Shown here: positions 23,377-33,168 of the stretch, piece by piece
Layout of the letters: every line of letters starts with the position of its first letter
Position numbering within the stretch: the first letter of the stretch is position 1
Assembly (NCBI GenBank): GCA_011109175.1
Contig: RDEW01000015.1
Span: forward strand, 204,310 to 268,309
DNA from: Dicyema japonicum
Lineage: Eukaryota > Dicyemida > Rhombozoa > Dicyemidae
Length of the DNA stretch: 64,000 nucleotides
Direction: 5' to 3'
The notes under the pieces: generated by a model
What the model was told of the DNA's origin: nothing
Database searches by the model: none
The model's input: the letters and a program-made list of their open reading frames with translations, nothing else
Made by a program: the position numbers and the translations under genes

Positions 23377-25330
23377 AAGTGATATCGACAGCCTCAATCA
23401 GATTTTTTATCTTTTCCTTGTGCGCCTTCTGGGCTCCAACGAAACTTCTCTGTGGGCGAGGTGAGTATATCATTCTCATGAGTCACATCCTGGCTTTGTG
23501 CTGTTAGGAGTTCCAGTTCATGTATAGGGAAGCTAATCCTTTTCCATTTTGTCGGATAAGGTCTTCAAGTGATGAGGGATTAGTTTTTCTAGTTTCCTGA
23601 GATTACTAATAGTAGTGACTGTCAAGGATTGAATGTCGCTGATTTTTTATTTGTTCGTCCAGGAAAGATTGATTCCCCATGACGCAGAGACATAGCTGAC
23701 AGATTGCTCAATGAATTGTTTGTACAATTATTTAAATGCTGGAAAAGGGTCTTAATGCAATCAAAAATAGATTTAATTATCCCTAGCTTTCTTGACCAAC
23801 TTCCAGAGATGCCGTCGATATGAATAAAAAAGTACATATGTGTTTGTAGAAACTGATCCCAAGATTTCTTTTTGAAAGGTATTTTTGTCTGATTGATAAA
23901 TATATCCACGGTCATTTGTCTATGTCGTTTGAAGATTTTCCAGTAAATATATCAAGCCGGTTATAATTTAGCCAAATTTGAATCTTGTGAAGGTTTTCTT
24001 GTAGTCTTTCTGACGCCTTTAGGAGATCTTGATCGCGGGATCCGATTAATAGGTCATATGATAGGAGGAAATCGTCTTTATTATCGGGTTGTGATAAATC
24101 GGACATAAATAAGTTAAATAAGGCGGGTGATTTTCCTGGAGACAGAGTCGAAGGCATTTTGTAAATCGATCGAGCAAACGACGGTTTTTAGGTAGCGAGG
24201 ATTTGTGTTAAAGCCTTCAAGGATAAATTGGTGAGGGCAGTGAGGTGGGTAAAAGTTGAATAACCCCTTTTTAATCCACGTTGTGAGGATGAAAAAGGAA
24301 GGGAGTTATAAGATTGATGATCAGTAGGGCGGTCGACATTATTATTATTTTATTAACCCCGGATACACCGATAAAGAAGTAACCAACTAATTAAGTGTAT
24401 CCTGTTTACACTTCTACAGAAACAGAGTCCATCCGGAATCAGCATAAAATGTAAGACATCCATTACATGCAGTTGTGGAAACCCCTCCAGTGGAGTGGGG
24501 AAGAGCAAATGATCCTTTTTCATGCCGGCCTGGCACTGGGCGTCACCTAGACAGGTGGATCACATGACGCCACTCTATTAGGAAGAGAGGAGGAACAGAC
24601 AAGCAAACAGAAAATTTAAACCAATTGACCACGCAGCACCACATGGCTCAACGCGGCCTTATCCCCGGTCGACATGATGCAGGATTGTCCTTAGGTTTAA
24701 GGATTGGGCGTATATAGGACAGTTTCCAGATAGTTGGAATAGTATTCATGTTTATTTAATAGCTGAAAATCACTGTGATTGCATCAATCACAATATGTCC
24801 AAGGTGTTTTAGTAAGATAACAGGAATAGAATCATGCTCACATGAGAGGGAAGAATTCATCCTCTTCAAACCCTCATTGACATATGAGTGTGAGATAAAG
24901 TTGGTCAGCTGGGTTCTCTTCAGTCTTATTGAGAATAAAGAAGGCCCGTGCATTTTGTGGCTTATACTGGCATAGTATTTCATAAGTTTGTAAGGACTGT
25001 GCTGATCCGTCTGTTGGCTTGTGTTGAAATTTCCTTTTGGGTCAAATTGTTCGATTGCTCTCCAGACCGTCTCAGCGGATTTCTGAAAAGGGAGGGATGA
25101 TAGTAGTTTGTTTCATTTGTTGGCTTCAGCTCTTCTAATTCCTTTTGATATTTCGTCATTGAGAGTTTTTGTTTGATTTTTCTGTCCGGGAAAGGAAGGT
25201 AAGCGCATTTTTAGGCAGTTTCTTTTTTAATTAATGATTTAGTGTTCTGATCGAGTTTTTCATTGTAGAATTAAAATGATCCACGAGGAATGAATGTTCT
25301 CCGCTCTATGAAAATAGTTTTGTTCAAAAA
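23377..25330 (-). pseudogene. LINE B copy interrupted by a SINE-2
   Basis: The minus strand has, from high to low coordinate, LSSLPFQKSAETVWRAIEQF, CEHDSIPVILLKHLGHIVIDA (24756-24983), and PILKPKDNPASCRP. The SINE-2 insertion (24340-24665) follows, then CSIDLQNAFDSVSR, SPALFNLFMSDLSQPDNKDD, a poor YxDD (LLSYDLL), thumb sequence, and a C terminus ending KNLIEAVDIT just before a TAA at ~23377. Removing the SINE and one copy of its target duplication rejoins the RT reading around CRP. Several other frame breaks make it inactive. Confidence 0.8.
24340..24665 (-). mobile_element. SINE-2 insertion with 10-bp target-site duplication
   Basis: Flanked by the direct repeat CGGTCGACAT at 24330-24339 and 24666-24675. 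Minus-strand orientation: the head at 24665 has a TGGTCAATTGG box resembling a pol III A box. The body includes a CACCTGTCTAGGTG inverted repeat. The 3' end is CCGGGGTTAATAATAATAAT, an AAT-repeat tail. Related copies lie at 32500-32755, 40185-40420, 48548-48725 and 54288-54505. No protein coding. A good B box was not found, so the tRNA origin is tentative. Confidence 0.75.
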
Positions 25331-25566
25331 GTCAATAGCTTCATGAGGGGAATATGTCAAAGTTTACTAGAGTTTGATGTATTTTGAATAGTCATTCCAA
25401 TTTGCTTTTTTATAGTTGATAATGAAACAGTCTCTTCCTATGGTAAAGAACCAAAATGTAATATTCAATAAAAATGTGAATACAGTTAACAACTCTACCA
25501 GCTAAATTAAAATATAAAATTATGAGTAAAATACAAAAATAATTTTAATTTAAACTAGTTATCGTT

Positions 25567-27010
25567 ATGAGTGACTCCGAATATGTTAGAAAAAGAACAA
25601 TTTATTTTAGAACGAGGATGACGTGAAAAATTTTTTATCTGAGAGTCACAAATTCTGGAACACACAGCCTGTATTAAGAATTGGTGCCCATAACTAATTA
25701 TTTCAGGGGAATCTGAGAAAGGAAATCATCAGTACGATGACATCACCAGTATCGACCAAGTAAAGAAGACTCCCTATGGATTACCTCCAGGATTTGTTTG
25801 GGACACTAATTTTGACATTGACAATCCTGAATCTGTAATTTACCTAACAAATAACGCCTTACTTGCTTTTATCATAATATCTGTAGATGGAAGAGCTCTA
25901 CAAGATACTCTATGACCACTACGTCGAGGACAAGGACAACATGTTCAGATTTAATTACTCAAAGGATTTTCTGCAATGGTATTTGCTCGGTTGAGGATTT
26001 TAGGGTGTTGAAGTCCCCCGGGTGGCGACCAGAATGGCACCTGGGGATAAGAGTGTCCAAGAATAACAAGCTTTGTGGGTTCATTACAGCTGCAAACTGC
26101 ACAATCCACATTGCTGACAAGTTATTAATTATTACATTTATAGAATGGTGGAGGCTGTAGATATTAACTTTCTCTGTGTTAACAAGAATATTAGGGGGAA
26201 TAAAATGGCAACTGTGCTCATTAGGGAGATCAGACGACTTGTTAATCTCCAAGGGATCTTCCAGGCCATTTACACTGTGGGGAAGATCATTTCCAAGCCA
26301 GCAGCTGTCTCTTGGTTGTTGTTGAGTTTATACAAGCTATCACCACAGACTCATAAATGTGAAGAAACTGTTGGACTGTGAATTCTGTTCAATCCCCCAA
26401 AAACTCAATATGAGATTGTATTTGAAGCTTTATTCGCTCGACAAACTGAAAACTATTCGTGGATTTAAGCAGATGAAATTACAACATTGTGAGTCTGCTC
26501 ATGTGCTCCTGAACCAGTTTTTGTCAAAATATTCTCTGTGGACTGAATTCAGCTATGATGAGTTTTGCCATTGGTTTTTGCCTCGCGAGAAGGTAGTGTC
26601 CTCGTTTGTGGTGGAGGTTGACTGTTTACCAGAATTTAGAATGAAGAAAACGAGGTGGTTGACTTTATTTCCGTCTACCATTTGAATTCGTCCATTTTGA
26701 ATAATCCGAAGCATTCACAGATAAATGCAGGATATCTGTTTTACTATGCTTACACGTGCAATAGTTTGGAGGATCTTGTGTCGTCTGTTCTTGTGTGGGC
26801 CAATGATGTTTGGTTATTTAAATATATAGAATGACATTGACGTCTTGAATGCCTTGGATGTGATGGATAATAATTTATTCTTCAGAAATCTAAAGTTTGG
26901 AATAGGGGATGGTAGACTGTACTATTATCTGTTTAATTGGAGAACTGCTTCTATTACTCCTGATAAGGTATGTTCTGTTCTTACTTTAGGTTGGGATTGT
27001 TCTACAGTAA
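25567..27010 (+). CDS. NMT1: Glycylpeptide N-tetradecanoyltransferase (N-myristoyltransferase), 10 exons, intact
   Basis: Nine GT..AG introns (25585-25610, 25684-25706, 25835-25886, 25979-26003, 26121-26143, 26315-26336, 26617-26639, 26808-26829, 26968-26989) leave exactly 402 codons without a stop. Eight introns are 22-26 nt and one is 52 nt. Landmarks in order are [65 protein letters not shown] (myristoyl-CoA site) and [14 protein letters not shown]. They continue with [47 protein letters not shown], and the invariant C-terminal KVGIVLQ whose carboxylate acts in catalysis. The enzyme attaches myristate to N-terminal glycine in the cytosol. The N terminus is short, without the polybasic extension of vertebrate NMT1/2. 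Only one of the two vertebrate paralogues is expected, so the symbol is by family. Confidence 0.96.
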
Positions 27011-27101
27011 CTGTTTTACTTTAACTTTTATTTGAGTTTATAGGATTTTCCTATATTTATTTACTCTCAGTCAAGTTAAGGAAATCTGTGACTAGCATCA
27101 A

Positions 27102-27430
27102 CTACCATGACAATGAATGAACATTTGGGATAAAATATGGTTTTTGCTTTTCTAATAGCTTAATCTGTTTTATCAGTGTTAATCGCATCATTAATTCAAC
27201 AATAAAAACAAACCAAGAGACAGTGGATTGTCCCAGACGATGATGAGTCCAAGGTACAGTGAGAACCATAGGATTCCAAGTCGCTATTATATTATTAATT
27301 TTATTGACGACTCTTTTACTAATTCTGCCAGGTTTCAGATGCGGTTGGGATGAAATGAAAAAAATCTCCGGGGTTAAGTACTTCTTTGATTTCCTCGGCA
27401 TTCTGTTTTTTTAATGATAATTGTGTTTAA
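27102..27430 (-). other. Unassigned minus-strand hydrophobic coding-like stretch
   Basis: In two minus frames there are protein-like pieces: NPGDFFHFIPTASETW, then RISKRVVNKINN, then LGILWFSLYLGLIIVWDNPL. This order loosely resembles PRA1/ARL6IP5-type small ER-Golgi membrane proteins, but joining the pieces needs two frame changes or an odd intron. It is tail-to-tail with NMT and could also be chance or pseudogene. Confidence 0.22.
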
Positions 27431-28580
27431 GTAAACAAAGTTTTTTTTGTAAAACAATGAGTTTTTCCACTGAAATTAGCTTATTCATTGGCGCTCAAAA
27501 ATAGTTAAAATTTTAATCTTAAATTATCTCTGTCATTCCGAAAATGATTCCTAAAACACCCATACTCATGAAAAGGAGAAAAAGGGTTTTATCAATCATG
27601 AAGTGAGTATAGAAGTAAATCTCAATCTTCTAACCAATCGACCAGTTGGTAAACCTGTCTAAAAAGTCATGCAATCGTCCTTAAAATAATCTAGAAATAA
27701 ATATAATAGTTTTTCACAATATTTCGAAAATTACTGAAGATTTACTGCCAGAAACACAGAATTCTTTAATAAAATTAGCTACAAAACACTTATATGTCAC
27801 ATAATGACTTCAGTTTAGAATCCGGTAAATGCAACGATGAATCGACTCACAAAACAAAAAATCCTGTTGGTATCCAAAAATGCCTGGACACCCTGCTTAA
27901 AGATAGCATGTTTAATAAATAGAGATCTGAAGCCAGAATACAGACATAAAAAAAGACAACTTTCTGAAAAATATACATAAAATTGATTTGCCGAACTACA
28001 GAAGAGTAGTTCACCAAAAAGGAGTCAACTAAAGTTGTTGCGATCTTACAACGAACACAGGGAATTTCTGAGTCCAAATAAATAAGATTATCTCAAGAGA
28101 GGCATGATAAATACATAAAAGAAATAAGCCAATGGTTGTCCTCAGAGATTTGACAATCTCAGCAGATCTGTAACCATCGAAGATTCAGTCTACAGAGATC
28201 CGCCTTGAGAAACATAAAAGATTACACTTCAATATAGCATTGAAGGTAAAGGGAGATTATGGAGAACGTAGGTGTTAGAGTGAAATATCTTTCCAAGCTC
28301 TTGAAACTCGGAAGAGGTTTTCCTCTCCCTGTTCGCGTCATTGTCATGTCGTTTGTTTACGGATGTGAGGACTGCTACTACAAGAAAAATCAGATAATAT
28401 CGCAGTTATAAAAGACAAGAGCAGTTATCAAGCTTGTGCTAAAGATATGTATAATGACCTTAGCACTTGAGAAAACACCTAACAGAGCCAATGAAAACGA
28501 TACTAAAGGACAAATGACACATTTTATAAAGAAGAGTCGAATTTTTTTATTAACAAAAAATCACCAACAGTTAACTAAAG
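27431..28580. other. No recognisable gene
   Basis: Stop-rich on both strands. A 76-codon minus frame (27847-28077) and plus fragments near 27720-28080 have no family signature. Probably decayed repeat sequence. Confidence 0.35.
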
Positions 28581-28589
28581 AAATTAATT

Positions 28590-29180
28590 AATTAGGTGAT
28601 TTCGACAACTCTGAAGAAGCTCTTCGACTTTTCGCAATGTTGAACTTTTGATTCAGCACAGCTACGGATTGGGCGGGAAGCAGTGTTTCCCATATATTCC
28701 TCAGGCGTGATGTATTTTCTATTTCTGATCTTTCTGTGGTAGGCACTTCAGTTTTCGAAGGGCTACGAAATCCTTTCCATTTTCGCGGATAAGATTGTCG
28801 AAAGTGGAGGGAGATAATTCTTCTAAAGAGCAGATTGTCTAGATATGCAAAGGCAATTGTATTTTTGGCTTCCGGATTATGCAAGTCGGATAGGAACAGG
28901 TTTAAAAGGCCCGGAGACAACGGAGAGCCTTGGGGAACTCCATTTAATAAAAGTCTTGAAATTGACCTGGATCCATTCATACAGACCCGACCTCTCTTTC
29001 CGCTGATCAAGTTGGAAAGTCACAGTTTTATGCTGTAATTGACTGAACTGAGTTAATGAGATAAGGTGTGTGGAAGTAGAGTGGTTGCTCCTGAAACCAT
29101 GTTGTAATAGAGAAAGAGGGAGAGCAAGGGTAATCAAACGTAGCATGAGCTTTTCAAAGACCTTCGAGGTCGAGTTAGAG
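28590..29180 (-). pseudogene. LINE B RT fragment
   Basis: The minus strand shows LQHGFRSNHSTSTHL, GKRGRVCM, SRLLLNGVPQGSPLSPGLLNLFLSDL, and IAFAYLDN in place of YADD. The C terminus closes with RVVEIT and a stop near 28592. Frame changes lie between the finger and palm parts, and a deletion removes most of the thumb. Confidence 0.8.
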
Positions 29181-29254
29181 ACTCGTATATAAAACTTCAG
29201 GATCTGTAAAAAGAATGAGATGGATACCGTTCAAGGCTCTAACCACTTGTGGTA

Positions 29255-29410
29255 ACTTATTATTATTATCAGCACTGCCGAGAACACATAAAAAAACAAA
29301 AGTCAATTAAGGTTCCTTGTGCCGCGCCGGCCACCCTTTGCACCAATCGCATCCAAAGGCCTCTCCGTTTCGCAAGATCTCTTAGTTCATCGAGGTCATC
29401 CATTGTTTAC
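29255..29410 (-). repeat. LINE A 3'-end fragment
   Basis: The minus strand reads DDLDELRDLAKRRG, LVQRVAGAAQGTL, then a TGTTCTCGGCA block and an AATAATAATAA tail. It parallels the 3' end of the LINE A derivative at 22.9 kb (block CTTGTGCCG ... GTGTTTTC on the plus strand). Truncated at about 150 bp. Confidence 0.6.
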
Positions 29411-29760
29411 TTGTGGTAACTAACTCATCTAAAATAAAGTGAGAGTTACCCATCAATGTTCTATAAAACCCATTATCTCATTCTTTTGTCACCAACCACG
29501 TGCTCAACCTTCTCAGCGAATATCAGAGCTCTAACCTAACAACTCCCTTGGTTTTAACAGATACGGTTCTACTTTTTGAACTCTTCAGCATTACAAACTT
29601 CAGAACTTAACCATACTGACCTGAGGACGATTGTACCCGAAAAAATTTCGATGTAACTTCCATTCCAATTTTGAAGAGCATGAGAGCAAGTCTTAATTCT
29701 TAGTTATAATAGTAAAAATGTCAGAAAACGTAATTTTTGTGGTTTTAATAGTTAAGTAAA

Positions 29761-30412
29761 TTAGTAATAGATATTAGTGTTTGGGGTGTAATCCTGATAT
29801 CTCTGCTGAATAAGCTGAACAAGGACTCCATTACACTCAGAGGGATCCAGGAACACAGACTGGGGTTCCCCACACTTTGGGTACTCCGACATCACTTTTA
29901 TCTTCTTCTTATTGACCACCTCCAATGCTCCTGTGAGACTTGAAACCTCGTTTTACGCTAAGAACATACTTCGACAGCAACATGGTGAAGACCTCCTGAA
30001 GGATTCTTCTCAAGATACTGTTCCAAGGGACCACCAGTTGAATAAGGTGAAATCAGCTAAAATAACCGACCTGTCGGTACCCTGATTTCGGAGTCTCCCA
30101 ACTCCACACAGGCAATGTTGAGCTTCTCGTGATGAACGTTCTACGATTTTGTATAATTTAAATACTTGGACTGAGGACACCTTAGCTCCCAGGATGCTCC
30201 CATAGAAAGATCTTGAGGCCTCTATATCTGGGACCACAAAGGACACGTGAGATAGTTTGACAGCTTTCCATTCCTAAAACTAACATGTGCGAAAAAAACT
30301 TCTCGATTAGCGAATATTAGGGCCGAACTTGCTCTTTTTGCAAATATATTCTATAATTGACTCGTTATATTACTTTTTTGAATTGGTTTAAAATCACACT
30401 AGCAGACCTCAT
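29761..30412 (-). CDS. MCEE: Methylmalonyl-CoA epimerase, 6 exons, intact
   Basis: Introns 30351-30373, 30274-30299, 30141-30165, 30057-30080 and 29947-29969 (23-26 nt) leave 177 codons (176 residues), the usual length. The N terminus, MRSASVILNQFKK then NIFAKRASSALIF, is basic and Ser-rich with no acidic residue, as expected for a mitochondrial targeting peptide. The glyoxalase/VOC fold follows: KLSHVSFVVPDIEASRSFY with the first metal His, VHHEKLNIACVELG, NPSGGLHHVAVEV with the second His, GEPQSVFLDPSECNGVLVQL with the catalytic/metal Glu region. Stop TAA is 29761-29763. It converts (S)- to (R)-methylmalonyl-CoA ahead of the B12-dependent mutase in propionate breakdown. Confidence 0.93.
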
Positions 30413-30839
30413 ACTAGAAATTAAATATTTGAATTAATTAGTATTTAATATTTAAATAAATTTATTGACACCTATAATATTAAAATTAAATTTTGGTCAA
30501 TTCTCGGCATCAGAACTTCTGGCACGACACAATTGTCGAAATGGATCTTCCTCCTGACCAACTCTCGTTGTAAAAACTAAATTAAAAAAATTAATAAAAT
30601 TCCCGTTAAGGAAACCATCACATGATGGAGAGTTCTTTTCTTTCTGGAATGGATGACACCATTTCAGGTGAGCCATAATACGCTAAACACATTTGCGTCA
30701 ATAGTAGTAGTGGGGAAAATGGAAGACCATAGACGTTGGCACAAGAAAGAAGAATAGGTTGTGTCTGAGCGCAAATTTACACAACGATACGCTTTCCTCG
30801 ACAGACTGAAGAGAATCATGTAAGAATGGGAATTTAATA

Positions 30840-31650
30840 TTGAGTGCAGAAGAACAAGCCGATCTTATTTCGGCTTATTTCACTAAGCTTTTCAATGTTA
30901 ATATATAGTAATTTCTCTATTTGACGGAATACAGATCTCAAAAATATTAACCCATAATTGTCAAATACACGACTTCATATATGACAAAATATCAATGGTA
31001 ATAATGGCATGTTTTCCCCCAATTGCACTTTACTTTTGGGGACAGAATTATTAATTCAGATAAAAGACTAATAGAACTAGAGAACCGCTTGAAAACTTAC
31101 GACACATTATGCTAATAAATTCATTATGTAAGATTTCTGAAAATATTATGCTGGATCGAATAAGAGGACTTACATACTTACCAGAAAACCAAAGCGGATT
31201 TAAAAAATCGAGATCTACAGTTGATGCAGTCTGGAATCACAGATGGAGGTATTTAACACAATAACTCCACCAACATTCTGGTAATAGACTTAAGAGCCTT
31301 TGGCACGATTAACAAGCATAAACTAATAGGGGTGCTGGAACAATTTCTCAATGAGTCAAGTCTAATAATGATCAGAATTTTCCAATACAGAGCTCTTTCT
31401 AAAAGACCTACTCAAGAAAATTTAAAACAAACACAAGAATCCCTCAAGGAGACTCTCTCTCCTCTACTGTTGACGATATATTCGGAAACAACTCTGAGGG
31501 AACTCAGACCACTATACCAAGGAAAAATAGAAGTGATTTATGCAGAGGATGTCTACTTAATTTACGAAGACATAGCGTTTTAGGAATATTATATTAATAC
31601 ATTTGAAAAAGCACCATACTTGGGGTTTCTCACTATAACAAGGACAAAAC
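30840..31650 (+). pseudogene. LINE A RT fragment
   Basis: Contains EEQADLISAYFTKLF near the start, SGFKKSRSTVDAVWNHRWR, a KAFD-equivalent RAFGTINKHKL, SLKETLSPLLLTIYSETTLREL, and VIYAEDVYLIYED, where the catalytic YADD has become YAED. Frame breaks and stops throughout; endonuclease missing. Confidence 0.75.
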
Positions 31651-31719
31651 ATAATTCACGGAATAAGATAAATGAGTAACACACTCAAAGTTTCCTCTAG
31701 GGAAGAAATGATTCTTTTT

Positions 31720-31845
31720 GGATACCACCCAGGTATCCTACGACACATCCGACCTCGTAGGCAACAGCATGGGATTCGAACCCAGCCTAATCAAGACGGG
31801 AGTGACAGCACTAACCACTACCCTACCTGGTACCATAACAGAATG
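31720..31845 (-). repeat. tRNA-like SINE head
   Basis: The minus strand carries TAGGGTAGTGGTTAGTGC (A-box-like D arm) and, about 40 nt on, GGGTTCGAATCCC (canonical B box). No acceptor stem can be closed around it and it runs directly into a non-tRNA body toward 31690, so it is more likely a tRNA-derived SINE head than a working tRNA gene. Body related to neither SINE-1 nor SINE-2 by eye. Confidence 0.55.
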
Positions 31846-31874
31846 CTGGATGACGCCCTGTTACCATAACATTT

Positions 31875-32500
31875 TATTATTACCACCAGGATAACTGGAA
31901 AAAAGAAAGAAAAGTTCTCAACTAAGTGATCCCAGACCGACAAGGATGAGGACGATTCCGGCGGTATCGAGAATCCTGTACAGCTCTTCTCGTTGGACAT
32001 GGGATCGGCTCAAACTTTTTACATGTTTGTAGATATTTCGATAATGTATGAGACACAACTAGGTAGACTGACCGCTTTTAAGAATATTAGTAATTTAATT
32101 ATATTTTCAATAGGTTAGATCTTGTGTTCTGGTCCAATCAACATTACTGCGTATAGTTTCAATGACGAGGAACGTGAAATCTGCATTGCCCACAAAGGAC
32201 ATGCATACGTCATCGGATAAATTGTTCATAAACAGCGGCAAGGCTCCTAGTTTGGTCTTTAAGAGTTTTTGAGAGCACTTTTAAGATTCTCATTTCTTAA
32301 AAGTAGAAATTACCTTGTTCTCAACATGTCGACGACAAAAGAGTTCCTGATCAAAGGTGACTTCCAAATCTTGGGTGTTTTGTTAATAGGAATAGCTTGT
32401 TCTTCGTAATGAATTTTAATTCTATGCAGAGCTGTCTTTTGTAAGTGGTAATCAGCGTGAGAGAGGACTTTGTTGCTGATGTATCGAACTAGTCGTTCCA
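31875..32500 (-). pseudogene. LINE B 3' fragment
   Basis: The minus strand reads HYEEQAIPINKTPKIWKSP, which corresponds to the IP-x-x-KTP-x-I-L-G-V block of other LINE B copies, then thumb-like sequence with stops, then a 3' end close to that at 48165-48260 (shared AAGTGATCCC and CGATNCCGGCG blocks). No palm region. Confidence 0.6.
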
Positions 32501-32755
32501 ATTATTTATTAACCCCGGATACACCGATAAAGAAGTTAAAGTAAACAACTAATTAAGTGTATCCAGTTTCCACTTTTACAGAGTCCATCCGGAATTAACA
32601 TAAAAGGAAAAAAGACGTCCATACTTGCAATTGTGGAAACCCCTCCAGTAGAGTGGGGGAGAGCAAATGATCCTTTTTCGTGCCGGCCTGGCACTGGGCG
32701 CCACCTAGACAGGTGGATCACATGATGCCACTCTAATAGGAAGAGAGAGGATTAT
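32500..32755 (-). mobile_element. SINE-2 copy, 5' truncated
   Basis: Matches the 24.3 kb SINE-2 almost throughout: AACCCCGGATACACCGATAA, GAGTCCATCCGGAAT, GTGGAAACCCCTCCAGT, GCCGGCCTGGCACTGGGCG and ACCTAGACAGGTGGATCACA. The tRNA-like head is missing; the copy ends at GAAGAGAGAGG where another repeat tail begins. Confidence 0.75.
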
Positions 32756-32835
32756 TTATTATTATTAACATCAGCACAAACAGTCATAACTAACTAATCC
32801 AAGGAAGGGACCAAAGGGAGAACATCTGCTTGTGC
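32756..32835 (-). repeat. Dispersed repeat DR2 (partner at 50515-50615)
   Basis: The minus strand reads ...CCTTGGATTAGTTAGTTATG then ACTGTTTGTGC and a TTAATAATAATAAAT tail. The same block, in plus orientation, is at 50515-50615. The AAT tail resembles that of SINE-2 and LINE A, suggesting the same mobilising machinery. Confidence 0.5.
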
Positions 32836-33168
32836 CAACCAAATCCATATTACAATACTTCATTACAGGCTTCCGCTTCCGAAAAGAGGTGGATAAGTAG
32901 GTCCGCCCTCTTCCATTTTTGTCCCACGTCCTACCGTCGCGGAGATCACTTCATTTTTTAACGGAATAGTTTCCATAATGCAATCTTCATCAGAGGGTTT
33001 GGTCAGGGAGTAAGGTATGAAGATCCCTTTTAACAACATTGTCGTGCCAGAAGGACTCGTCGACTCACCTCACGAGTCGTACTGTAAAATCATAGTTTTT
33101 AATTAAAATAAAATAATTAAATTAATTATTTTATAATACTGTTGACTGGACAACATAAAGTTAACGCA

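Noticed and set aside
31720-31845. Functional tRNA gene
   Set aside because: A and B boxes are present but no acceptor or anticodon stem closes, and the sequence continues into a repeat body, so SINE head is the better call.
33058-33085. GACTCGT ... ACGAGTC hairpin before DZIP1 as a terminator or riboswitch
   Set aside because: Seven base pairs with an 11-nt loop in a eukaryotic spacer has no supported function.
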